Origin: an uncultured Oribacterium sp.
GTDB taxonomy: Bacteria; Bacillota; Clostridia; Lachnospirales; Lachnospiraceae
Direction: 5' to 3'
Length of the DNA: 64,000 bases
NCBI GenBank assembly: GCA_946413525.1
Contig: CAMKKZ010000005.1
Span: 104,367 to 168,366 of the forward strand
Made by a program: the position numbers and the translations under genes. Of the stretch, positions 25,377-33,845 are shown one piece after another. Each line of letters starts with the position of its first letter. Positions within the stretch are counted from its first letter, which is position 1. The notes under the pieces were generated by a model. The model did no database searches, was not told the DNA's origin, and was given only the letters and a program-made list of their open reading frames with translations.

Positions 25377-26624
25377 ATGCTTCCGGGTATAGAAGGTATC
25401 AGGAATGGGGGGATGAGGGGAAGGATGACCAGGCGGCTTCAAGTTGTTTTTATGGATTTTTCGGGAATATATCATAGGGAGGGTCAGGACTCAGAGGGGC
25501 AAAAACCCGTTCTTATAGATAAGCCGATTTGCCCCGCAGGCGGTTCGCTATGTCAGAATTCAGAATGGCAAAAACCCACGCTGATAGATGAGCCATCTTG
25601 CCCCGCAGGCGGTTCGCTATGTCAGAATTCAGAGTGGCAAAAACCCACTCTGATAGATGAGGGTTGTACCGGGAGGCGCGAGGGCATAGCCGTGGAGGGG
25701 GGGCTTTTGGAACCTTCCGTCGAAATCATGCTGGATTTTCGCGAACTGCAGGGAACAAACGCGTATTGCGACATAGATGCGATTGGCAAGATTCGTGACG
25801 CTGTTTCCGGGCTCCATCCGGCAGGACTACATTTCATTGATAACGGCAATTACCATTACGCCAGCCTTTTCTGGATGGAAAAGTGCATGGAGGATCATGT
25901 GCTTTTGGTGTATGATCATCATTCGGACATGCAGCGGACGGCGTTTCCCGGCCTTTTGAGCTGTGGCTCATGGATAAGGGAGATCTGGGAACGACAATTT
26001 TTCTTTACGAAAGGCTGCCGCTGCCGGGCGGTCATCTTGGCCGGGCTTTCCAGAGAACAGATGGAAATCGCCCAAAAGGAACATTTTCTTCTTATCGGAT
26101 CCGCGCAAAAGGAGCATGATTTTGCGAAGGCTGCGCAAAATGAGCGTCTTCTTGCGGGAAACCTTCAAAAAGAACACGCTCTTTTTGAGGGTGTTGCGAA
26201 GGATTTGGGAGATGGGGACAATCAGAGCGTATCGAAAGATACGGAACAGCCCGAAAAGGATGCCTGGGAGATGCCCCCGTTATACTGTGTAACGGAGGAA
26301 GAGTTTCATGACGGACGGGCGCAGGAAAAATTAGCCTTGCTGCTTGCGAAATTTTCTCTTCCGGTTTATCTCTCTATTGACAAGGATGTCCTTTCGGAGG
26401 ATGTATTGTCAACGAATTGGGATCAGGGGACGTTAAGCGATAAGGAATTGCTTCACAGCATTTTTGGGCTCGGGGGAATAAGTTTCGCGGGCATAGATAT
26501 CTGCGGCGGGCCGTCTCCGGATATGGAAGAAGCGCTCATAATCCGGGACAAGTTGTGGAATGTACGAATTCTGAAAGAATTTTATGCCCATCTAAAGGTT
26601 GACAGAGGTATTCTTCACTTGTAA
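25377..26624 (+). CDS. arginase/agmatinase-fold ureohydrolase with repeat insertions
   Basis: Binuclear manganese hydrolase fold of 415 residues; substrate unknown. Metal ligands of the family are present: DNGNYHY (possible His), DHHSD (pattern DxHxD, about residue 178), and SIDKDVL (pattern DxD), followed by TNWDQG. Two insertions are unusual. A 23-residue repeat (QKPTLIDEPSCPAGGSLCQN plus SEW) occurs 2.3 times at about 42-95, and a Lys/Glu/His-rich stretch around 235-285 repeats QKEH four times. The ATG at 25377 is 10 nt after AGGAG; an internal ATG at 25425 is possible. It lies 159 nt before the glycan genes on the same strand; whether it belongs with them is open. Confidence 0.72.
   Translation: MLPGIEGIRNGGMRGRMTRRLQVVFMDFSGIYHREGQDSEGQKPVLIDKPICPAGGSLCQNSEWQKPTLIDEPSCPAGGSLCQNSEWQKPTLIDEGCTGRREGIAVEGGLLEPSVEIMLDFRELQGTNAYCDIDAIGKIRDAVSGLHPAGLHFIDNGNYHYASLFWMEKCMEDHVLLVYDHHSDMQRTAFPGLLSCGSWIREIWERQFFFTKGCRCRAVILAGLSREQMEIAQKEHFLLIGSAQKEHDFAKAAQNERLLAGNLQKEHALFEGVAKDLGDGDNQSVSKDTEQPEKDAWEMPPLYCVTEEEFHDGRAQEKLALLLAKFSLPVYLSIDKDVLSEDVLSTNWDQGTLSDKELLHSIFGLGGISFAGIDICGGPSPDMEEALIIRDKLWNVRILKEFYAHLKVDRGILHL
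25500..25660 (+). repeat. 69-bp in-frame tandem repeat inside the arginase-like gene
   Basis: Units at 25500-25568 and 25569-25637 and a partial third to 25660. Identity between units is very high at DNA level, pointing to recent slippage or unequal exchange; 69 bp keeps the frame. Confidence 0.9.
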
Positions 26625-26674
26625 GATGAATGAACATGTATCGGGATGTACAGGTGAAGTATATTAGGTTCGTT

Positions 26675-26775
26675 TCAAAATGGTCAAAAGACCATAATAG
26701 AGGAGCCATATGGCCTGCGGCACCGCAGATGTTTGTCAGGAATTAAAATGGCTCAATACCACTTTAATAGAGGAG
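26675..26775 (+). repeat. leader repeat upstream of the glycan operon
   Basis: A tail fragment (CAAAATGGTCAAAAGACCAT to about 26702) is followed by a full copy: AGGAGCCATATGGCCTGCGG, GTTTGTCAGGAATTAAAATG, CCACTTTAATAGAGGAGG. The last GAGGAGG is the ribosome binding site of the next gene. Same family as 4915-5056 and 17249-17340. Confidence 0.8.
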
Positions 26776-26782
26776 GCCGGAA

Positions 26783-29068
26783 GTGAAGCAGCGTTTAGCG
26801 ACATATATTGCGGAGTTGCTTGTGAATAATGGGATCACGCAAAATTTCACGGTGGTTGGGGGCGGCGCAATGCATTTGAATGATGCTTTTGGCCACCAGA
26901 AGGGGATGACCTCGCTGTACCAGCATCATGAACAGGCTTGCGCGATGGCGGCCGAAAGCTATGCCCGTATTTATAACCGTCCCGCGCTGCTTTGCGTGAC
27001 AACCGGACCGGGAGGTACGAATGCCATTACGGGCGTATTGGGGGCCTGGCTCGATTCCCTGCCGATGCTTGTCATCAGCGGGCAGGTTCGTTATGACAAT
27101 ACGGCCAGATGGTCGGGCGTTGGAATCAGGGCCATGGGGGATCAGGAATTTGACATCCTCAAGGCTGTATCCTGCATGACAAAGTATTCGGAAATGCTGA
27201 TAGATCCTTATCGCGTTCGATATGCAGTGGAGAAATGTATCTATCTGTGTCAGACAGGGAGGCCGGGTCCCTGCTGGCTGGACATTCCCGTGAACATTCA
27301 GGGGATGATGATTGAGACGCGGGATTTGCCAGGCTTCGATCCGGTTGATTACGAAAGGGGTGGAAGCGGGTTTGCGGACTGCCCGGAGGAGGACGGCCGA
27401 AAGCATTTTGAAACGGCGGGGGAATTGCAGAATTTCTGCGCAGATTCTTCGTTGCTTGAAGAAAAAAAGCGGCGGTACCAGCTTATGGCGAACCCCCATC
27501 TGCTTCCCGGGGATGCGGAGGATTCACAAAGCCAGGGAGCAAAGAGGGAGACCGGTTGGGAAAAGTCTGAAGAAAAGCTGCGTGAGTACGCCAGGCTTAT
27601 CCTTGACAGGATCCGGCAAAGCAGACGTCCGGTTTTTTATACAGGAAACGGCATACGGATTGCGGGCGCGGAGGCACTGTTCCTTTCTGTCATGCATATT
27701 CTGAATATTCCTGTGGTTGTAAGCTGGAATGCGCCGGACATTATCCCGACAGATGATCCGCTTTATGTTGGCCGTCCGGGCGGCAGGGGCGACCGGCCAG
27801 GAAACCTCCTCGTGCAGAACGCGGATTTCATCCTCAGCATCGGGAGTCGTCTGAATATCAGGCAGGTGGGTTATAATTTTTCAACATGGGCAAGGGAAGC
27901 TTATGTTATCGTGAATGATATTGACGCGGAGGAACTGAAAAAGCCATCTGTTCATGCGGATGTGCGGATCCATGCGGATGCCAGGATGCTGCTTAAGGCT
28001 TTGCGAGACGAGCTTGCCGAACAGGGGATAGAGAAGCTTTTTTCCGGCGGGGAAGGCATATTGCTTCCGGATGCTTTGTCCATTATTCATACAGAGACGG
28101 CTGAAGCCCTGCTTCGCGGACTGCGTGAACGTGAGGCGTCTGAGTCCGGCCATGGGACAATGGGCACTGCGATTGCCTCGGATGCTTCGAAGAGAAGGCT
28201 GAGCTGGCTGGAAACCGCCGCGTTTTACCGTGAAAATTATCCGACCGTCCTGCAGGAATATAAGGAGGATACGGAAAGCGTGGGAGAGGGGGGCAGAGGA
28301 GGCGCGAATCTATACGCGGTTATGGATGTGCTTTCGGACCTTTCAAAAGAGGGGCAGATTACCGTGGTCGGCAATGGAAGCCCCTGCGTGGCCGGCGGGC
28401 AGGCCTGGAGGGTGAAAAAAGGCGCCAGGTTTATCAGTCAGGATGCGGTGGCGTCCATGGGATATGGTCTTCCTGCCGCCATTGGCGCATGGGCTGCTCT
28501 GCAAGAGGAAGCACCGGAGGTTCAGGGGCGCAAAAACCCATTTTGGGCAGGGCTGGAGGAAGCGTACCCGGATTATGGCCGCCATGATATCCTTCTTCTG
28601 ACAGGCGACGGCTCGATTCAAATGAATCTGCAGGAGCTGCAGACCATCATTCACCATCGTATGGGTATAAAAATTTTTGTCATTAATAACGGTGGGTACC
28701 ATTCTATACGGCAGACGCAAAACAACTTTTTCGGTAAGCCGCTGGTAGGCATTGGCATTGATTCCGGGGTGGATGGAAAACAGGATTTGAGCTTTCCGGA
28801 TATGGAAAAGCTTGCGGCAGCCTATGGCTTTCCTTTCATGAGGGTTTCTTCGAATTCCGCGCTCAGGGAAACATTTCAAAGTTTTCTTTCCCTGGAGGGG
28901 CCGGCCATTTGTGAGATCATAGTAAGTACAGAACAGGAGTTTCTGCCCAAATCAGCGGCAAGACGCCTGCCGGATGGCTCGTTGATTAGCCCGCCGCTCG
29001 AAGATCTTTCTCCTTTCCTGCCGGAGGAGGAGATGAAGAAGTTGATGCTGGTCAAGCCCGTTCATTAA
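26783..29068 (+). CDS. thiamine-diphosphate enzyme, acetolactate-synthase-like, in glycan locus
   Basis: TPP-dependent carboligase or decarboxylase of 761 residues, against 550-600 for acetolactate synthase. The activating Glu is in YQHHEQACAMAAESYAR (about residue 51), and the TPP/Mg site is LTGDGSIQMNLQELQ with INN (about 605-634). Extra length sits in two charged stretches, about 190-270 and 430-500. No small regulatory subunit or other branched-chain amino-acid gene is present, and the neighbours are sugar-nucleotide enzymes. Attaching a two-carbon or other keto unit to a sugar is therefore plausible, by analogy with YerE-type enzymes (inference). Start GTG 26783 behind GAGGAGG. Confidence 0.85.
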   Translation: MKQRLATYIAELLVNNGITQNFTVVGGGAMHLNDAFGHQKGMTSLYQHHEQACAMAAESYARIYNRPALLCVTTGPGGTNAITGVLGAWLDSLPMLVISGQVRYDNTARWSGVGIRAMGDQEFDILKAVSCMTKYSEMLIDPYRVRYAVEKCIYLCQTGRPGPCWLDIPVNIQGMMIETRDLPGFDPVDYERGGSGFADCPEEDGRKHFETAGELQNFCADSSLLEEKKRRYQLMANPHLLPGDAEDSQSQGAKRETGWEKSEEKLREYARLILDRIRQSRRPVFYTGNGIRIAGAEALFLSVMHILNIPVVVSWNAPDIIPTDDPLYVGRPGGRGDRPGNLLVQNADFILSIGSRLNIRQVGYNFSTWAREAYVIVNDIDAEELKKPSVHADVRIHADARMLLKALRDELAEQGIEKLFSGGEGILLPDALSIIHTETAEALLRGLREREASESGHGTMGTAIASDASKRRLSWLETAAFYRENYPTVLQEYKEDTESVGEGGRGGANLYAVMDVLSDLSKEGQITVVGNGSPCVAGGQAWRVKKGARFISQDAVASMGYGLPAAIGAWAALQEEAPEVQGRKNPFWAGLEEAYPDYGRHDILLLTGDGSIQMNLQELQTIIHHRMGIKIFVINNGGYHSIRQTQNNFFGKPLVGIGIDSGVDGKQDLSFPDMEKLAAAYGFPFMRVSSNSALRETFQSFLSLEGPAICEIIVSTEQEFLPKSAARRLPDGSLISPPLEDLSPFLPEEEMKKLMLVKPVH

Positions 29069-29102
29069 GGAATCCGGATTTTTTATGAATAGGAGCGGGG
29101 GC

Positions 29103-30113
29103 ATGAACTGCGTTATTACGGGCGTTACCAGCTTTTTGGGCCTGCATACAGCAAGGCTTTTGCTGCGGCATGGATGGCAGGTGATCGGTGTGGTTCGTCC
29201 CGGAAGCCGGAATCAGGACAGGCTTTCCGAGGAAGGGATTATTGGCGACCCCGGTTTTCATCTCTTGCATATGGATTTTGACAATGTGCAATCAGCCGAA
29301 AGGCTGCGGGAGGACGGGAAGCAGGCTGGATCATTATTCTTTTCGTCTTTCGAGAAGATTGATGGATGGATTCATTTCGCATGGGATGGAATCGGATCCG
29401 AGGGGCGTTCCAACGAAGCGATTCAGAGATTGAATATTGAGAATGCGAAGAAAGCCTATGTTATGGCGGAGGCTTCAGGCTGTCATAGATTTCTGTTCGC
29501 CGGCTCTCAGGCAGAGTATGGAGTTGGAAGCCATGAAAGGCCCATGCCGGTCAGCGCGTACGGGAAAGCGAAGCTGGAGTTTGGCCAGTGGGGGTTAAGT
29601 CAGGGCAGTCACAGCGGCATAATGAAATTTCTTCATATGAGAATTTTTTCGGTTTATGGACATGGAGATCATGAAGGCAGCCTCGTGAACTCCGTAGTGC
29701 GAAGCCTGATTGCGGGGAAGGCGCTTTTGCTGGGTCCATGCACGCAGCTTTGGAATTATATGGAATGCCGGGATTTGGCAAGGGCAGTCGCAACCTTGCT
29801 GGAGAGCGGTCAAGATCTAGAAAGCATTTATGACATAGCCGGGAAGGAAACGCGCCCTTTGAGGGAATATGTGGAGGAAATGTTCAATATCCTGAGGGAT
29901 GAAGGCGGTCTGGCTCTGTGGTCACAGGATGATGTGGATCATCCCGCATCAGAGCTTCTTCGTTTCGGTGCCAGGGGCAATAATGCTGAGGGCGCGGCAG
30001 ATATGAGTCCGGATACGAGGGCATTGTTGGCATTGGGATTTCAGGAGGACATTTCCTTTCAGGATGGAATCCTGTCCCTTTTCCGGGAATGGAAGGACAA
30101 GGGTAACTGCTAA
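29103..30113 (+). CDS. NAD-dependent epimerase/dehydratase (extended SDR)
   Basis: Cytoplasmic sugar-nucleotide modifying enzyme of 336 residues. The Rossmann glycine motif is GVTSFLG (residues 7-13), followed by the catalytic YGKAK (YxxxK, Tyr and Lys about 152 and 156) in PVSAYGKAKLEFG, and GSQAEYG with the conserved Ser region. I choose ATG 29103 because AGGAG lies 7 nt upstream; ATG 29085 would add six residues. Exact chemistry (epimerase, dehydratase or reductase) cannot be told. It sits between the TPP enzyme and the C-methyltransferase. Confidence 0.88.
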   Translation: MNCVITGVTSFLGLHTARLLLRHGWQVIGVVRPGSRNQDRLSEEGIIGDPGFHLLHMDFDNVQSAERLREDGKQAGSLFFSSFEKIDGWIHFAWDGIGSEGRSNEAIQRLNIENAKKAYVMAEASGCHRFLFAGSQAEYGVGSHERPMPVSAYGKAKLEFGQWGLSQGSHSGIMKFLHMRIFSVYGHGDHEGSLVNSVVRSLIAGKALLLGPCTQLWNYMECRDLARAVATLLESGQDLESIYDIAGKETRPLREYVEEMFNILRDEGGLALWSQDDVDHPASELLRFGARGNNAEGAADMSPDTRALLALGFQEDISFQDGILSLFREWKDKGNC

Positions 30114-30188
30114 GCCTGGCTGAACAGTTACGGACAAGTGAACAAGTAAGATGGAGAGAGCGGCAGGCGCTGCTCTGATAGGGGGGTC

Positions 30189-31481
30189 ATGAAAAAGGAC
30201 GGGAATTCCCGGGATCATTTGTGCATTGCCTGCGGCGGAGAGCTGGCAGAGCTTGATGTTTTCGAAAGAATGCCCGCCAGCGCGCAGGACATTCCGTCGA
30301 GGGACGAGCTTGCCAGGGATGAAGCTGTTGATTTGAGGCTTTGCCAGTGCAGGTCCTGCGGCCTTGTGCAGTTTGATACGGAACCGGTGCATTATTATAA
30401 GGACGTAATTAGGGCAGGCGGGGGCAGCAGCACCATGCGCAGTCTCCGGCATGAGGAATATGCCCGTTTGCTTCGCCGTTTGCGTGACGGGGGAAAGACG
30501 CGCCCGAAGATTATTGAGGTGGGATGCGGACGAGGCGAGTTTTTGAAAATGTGGGCTGATCTGTCCCCGGAAGATGGAATGGCAAAAGGGTCGGGGGCGG
30601 CTTTGGACAGGCCGGAGGTGGCGGGGCTGGAGCATTCCCACAGTTTTGCGGAGGAGGCAAGACGCGAGGGACTTTGTGTCTATGATGGGTTCGCGGAGCA
30701 CGGTAACTCTTTTCCTGGAGGACCCTATGACGCGTTTGTCCAGTTTAACTTTCTGGAACACCAGCCGGATCCGGCGGATATGCTGCGAACCATAAGGGAG
30801 AACCTGAAGCCCGGGGGACTTGGGCTTTTGACGGTTCCCAGCTTCGAGTATATTCTGGAGCAGGAAGCTTTCTATGAGCTTTTGCGTGACCATATCGCAA
30901 ATTATACGACAATTACCCTGCAGAAATTGCTGCGGGACTGTGGCTTTGAAATCCTGGAGGAAAGGATCGTAAACCGTGATACCATCGAGGTGCTGGTGAA
31001 GAAAACAGACGGTCTTAATGCTGCCCTCGGAAAAAACACAGACATCTCATGCGCTGAGGGATCAGCCTTGGGCATAGGCTGCCTTCAGGAAAACTACAGG
31101 GAGCTCCGTTCCTTCCTTGACAAACATATCGAAGATCTGGTTTCGCAAGGAAAATCACTGGCAATATGGGGGGCAAGCCATCAGGGTTTCACGCTCTGTT
31201 CGTCCATGGAGCTTGGAGGAAAGGTAAAATACATCATTGATTCCGCTCCGTTCAAACAGGGGAGGTTTTCACCGGGATCCCATATCCCTATTGTTCCCCC
31301 GGGGCATTTTCCAAAGGATCCTTCGGATGAGATTTTGATCGCGGCTCCGGGCTATACAGATGAAATTGCTGGCCTGATCCGAAAGAATTTCGGACCGAAT
31401 ATACGCATCCTTGCGCTCAGGTCAAAAGAGATAGAGGAATACAGGATGCCGCAAAATAATGGGACAGGGGGAATGGAATGA
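30189..31481 (+). CDS. SAM-dependent sugar C-methyltransferase with zinc-binding N terminus
   Basis: Three-part enzyme of 430 residues matching the Methyltransf_13/Methyltransf_14 architecture of TDP-sugar C-methyltransferases. An N-terminal zinc site is suggested by Cys12/Cys15 (CIACGG) and Cys52, Cys54, Cys57 (LCQCRSCGLVQF). The SAM fold follows with IIEVGCGRGEFLKMW (about 107-120) and VQFNFLEHQPDP. The C-terminal domain has SLAIWGASHQGFT. The start ATG 30189 follows GGGGGG, and the stop overlaps the next start by 4 nt. It probably methylates a ring carbon of a keto-sugar intermediate. Confidence 0.87.
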   Translation: MKKDGNSRDHLCIACGGELAELDVFERMPASAQDIPSRDELARDEAVDLRLCQCRSCGLVQFDTEPVHYYKDVIRAGGGSSTMRSLRHEEYARLLRRLRDGGKTRPKIIEVGCGRGEFLKMWADLSPEDGMAKGSGAALDRPEVAGLEHSHSFAEEARREGLCVYDGFAEHGNSFPGGPYDAFVQFNFLEHQPDPADMLRTIRENLKPGGLGLLTVPSFEYILEQEAFYELLRDHIANYTTITLQKLLRDCGFEILEERIVNRDTIEVLVKKTDGLNAALGKNTDISCAEGSALGIGCLQENYRELRSFLDKHIEDLVSQGKSLAIWGASHQGFTLCSSMELGGKVKYIIDSAPFKQGRFSPGSHIPIVPPGHFPKDPSDEILIAAPGYTDEIAGLIRKNFGPNIRILALRSKEIEEYRMPQNNGTGGME

Positions 31482-32617
31482 AAGCGTTTGTACTGCATTC
31501 CCCGGGAAACGTGGGATATATGGACAAAGCCTTTCCTGTACTGGAGGAGGAGCATGGGGCTATCCTGACCCCGGTGCTGGTGTCGCCCTGTACAAGCGAT
31601 GTTCACACGGTCTGGCAGGGGTCTTCCAAAAAGCCTGATCTGACGCTTGGACATGAGTGCGTGGCCCGGGTCAAGGCCGTGGGCCGCGGCGTGAGAGATT
31701 TTCGCCCGGGGGAACTGGTGGCCGTGCCTGCCATAACTCCCGACTGGTCCCATCCGGATGTTTCCGTTAACTATGCGCATGCGGGAAGGAATTTTTCCGC
31801 CCATATGCTGGGAAAATCTATTGACGGCGCATTCCAGGAGGAATTTTACATCCCATGGGCGGATCGGAATCTTGCGCGCATACCCGAGGGACTGTCGCCG
31901 GAAGACGCGTTAATGTGTACGGATGTAATGGCAACCGGCTATACGGCGGCGCTGGAGGGGCAGGTTTCACCGGGGCAGACGGTGGTGGTCATGGGTATAG
32001 GAGCCATTGGGCTTGCCGCGATCATGGCCTGTGATATGCTGGGCGCAAGTAAGGTATTCGCGATTGGGAGCCGCCCGGAGAATGTGCGGCTGGCCGAGTC
32101 GCTTGGAGGCCCTTCCATGGACGTGGAGGTGCTGAACTATAAAACGCTTTCCTGCGAGCTTCCGGAGGGGATGCATCCATTGGCGAATTCTACAGGATCT
32201 TCCGTGGTGAATTACGTGCTTTCGAGAACGGGCTGTCATGGGGCGGACGCAGTGCTGATCTGTGGGGGAGATGATTATGCTTTTCCCCAGGCTGTGGACA
32301 TGGTGAAATACGGGACGGGGATTGTCTCCAATGTGATGTATTACGGCGCCGCGGAGCATGTGAATGGCCTGATGGACGCCATTCTGATTCCGAAATTTTC
32401 TATTGGACGCGGAATGGCCGGGAAGACGTTGAAATTTTCCCTTTCCAGGGGAGGAAGGGATTATCTTGAAAAGCTGATGGGCGAGCTGGCCGAGACCGGG
32501 AGGCATCCTGGAGTTTTCATTACAAAGAGATATGATGGGCTTGAGATGGCAGAGCAGGCCTTGTATGATATGAAGAACAGAGCGGCCGTGAAGGTGGCCG
32601 TACATATTTCGGAATAG
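31478..32617 (+). CDS. zinc-dependent alcohol dehydrogenase of the secondary-ADH (TbADH/CbADH) type
   Basis: Medium-chain dehydrogenase of 379 residues. Catalytic zinc ligands are visible as Cys38 (VSPCTSDVHT), His59 (LGHE) and Asp149 (MCTDVMATG), the Cys-His-Asp set known from Thermoanaerobacter and Clostridium beijerinckii NADP-linked secondary alcohol dehydrogenases. PAITPDW also matches those enzymes, and the four-Cys structural zinc lobe is missing, as in them. GIGAIGLAA forms the nucleotide-binding turn. Translationally coupled to the methyltransferase (ATGA overlap), so the physiological substrate may be a branched or keto sugar rather than a solvent alcohol (inference). Confidence 0.88.
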   Translation: MKAFVLHSPGNVGYMDKAFPVLEEEHGAILTPVLVSPCTSDVHTVWQGSSKKPDLTLGHECVARVKAVGRGVRDFRPGELVAVPAITPDWSHPDVSVNYAHAGRNFSAHMLGKSIDGAFQEEFYIPWADRNLARIPEGLSPEDALMCTDVMATGYTAALEGQVSPGQTVVVMGIGAIGLAAIMACDMLGASKVFAIGSRPENVRLAESLGGPSMDVEVLNYKTLSCELPEGMHPLANSTGSSVVNYVLSRTGCHGADAVLICGGDDYAFPQAVDMVKYGTGIVSNVMYYGAAEHVNGLMDAILIPKFSIGRGMAGKTLKFSLSRGGRDYLEKLMGELAETGRHPGVFITKRYDGLEMAEQALYDMKNRAAVKVAVHISE

Positions 32618-32837
32618 CATAAAGAGGCGGGAGGCAGTCTGCTGATCGGGATATTGGTACATTGTCCGCGAGTAAAACGATTTGGTTGGCACCTTGCGCT
32701 TGCCGCGAGGCGCATATGAAAGCAACGAATAAAAGCCTGGGTGTACCTGGAATACGCACAAGCGTCACGCCCGAGGCATAAATGCTCAGCCTGACCGGGC
32801 AATTAGGGCTGAATTAGATATTAGGAGGAAGTGCGGC

Positions 32838-33806
32838 TTGAAGACGATCAGCATTGTTGTTCCCTGTTATAATGAAGAGGAAAATGTGGTTCCTCTTGCG
32901 GATGCTTTGAGGGAAATGTTTCGCCAGAACTTATCCGCGTATAGATATGAGATTATCTTTATTGATAATGATTCTCAGGATGAGACGAGGGCTCGAATCC
33001 GAAAGCTCTGCGATGATGATAAAAATATCAAGGCTATCTTCAACGCGAAAAATTTCGGGCAGTTCAACAGCCCCTATTATGCCATGCTCCAGTCCACAGG
33101 CGACGCGACGATCCTGATGGCCGCTGACTTTCAGGATCCTGTGGAGATGGTCCCTCGCTTTGTGGAGGCCTGGGAGGAAGGGTATAAAATTGCCATAGGT
33201 GTTAAGACGCGCTCTAAAGAGTCTAAGCTTATGTACTGGCTCCGGGGAATCTATTACAAGCTTATCCGGAGTATGTCCACTGTGGATCAGATCAGCCAGT
33301 TTACGGGTTTTGGACTATATGACAAGGCGTTTATTAATGTCATGCGGAATCTGGATGATCCGACGCCGTTTTTGAGGGGCATCGTTGCGGAGCTCGGCTA
33401 TCGGAGGAAGGATATCCCTTACACTCAGCCCAAGAGAAGGGCCGGAATTACCCACAATAATCTATACTCATTGTATGACGCCGCTATGCTCAGCTTTACA
33501 AGTTATACCAAGGTGGGGCTGAGGATTGCCGTTTTTTTCGGGGGGTTTTGCAGCGCGCTCTGTATGCTTATGGGGTTTGCGTATCTTGTGATGAAACTGA
33601 TCTGGTGGGATCGTTTTCCCGCGGGCATGGCTCCGATGCTGATCGGCATGCTTTTTTTGGGATCCGTCCAGATTTTTTTCATCGGATTCCTCGGTGAGTA
33701 TATTCTTTCTATTAATCAAAGAGTGATGAAGCGCCCGCTTGTTGTGGAGGAGGAACGGATTAATTTTGCCGACGCGCCCAAATACAGCGGGGTGGTGGAT
33801 TTATAA
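32838..33806 (+). CDS. polyprenyl-phosphate glycosyltransferase (GT2, GtrB/DPM type)
   Basis: Membrane-associated GT2 enzyme of 322 residues that probably moves a sugar from a nucleotide donor to a polyprenyl phosphate. It starts MKTISIVVPCYNEEENV, contains AADFQDP (DxD-like), SKESKLMYWLRGIYYK, and ends with two membrane helices (about 230-255 and 265-290), the GtrB/DPM layout. The start is TTG 32838, 9 nt after AGGAGG; no in-frame ATG fits. It lies after a 220-nt gap in which I see no further gene. A flippase is not encoded beside it. Confidence 0.9.
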   Translation: MKTISIVVPCYNEEENVVPLADALREMFRQNLSAYRYEIIFIDNDSQDETRARIRKLCDDDKNIKAIFNAKNFGQFNSPYYAMLQSTGDATILMAADFQDPVEMVPRFVEAWEEGYKIAIGVKTRSKESKLMYWLRGIYYKLIRSMSTVDQISQFTGFGLYDKAFINVMRNLDDPTPFLRGIVAELGYRRKDIPYTQPKRRAGITHNNLYSLYDAAMLSFTSYTKVGLRIAVFFGGFCSALCMLMGFAYLVMKLIWWDRFPAGMAPMLIGMLFLGSVQIFFIGFLGEYILSINQRVMKRPLVVEEERINFADAPKYSGVVDL

Positions 33807-33845
33807 ATATGAAAAGCAAGCCTTTCATACTAATAGAGGTGTGTA

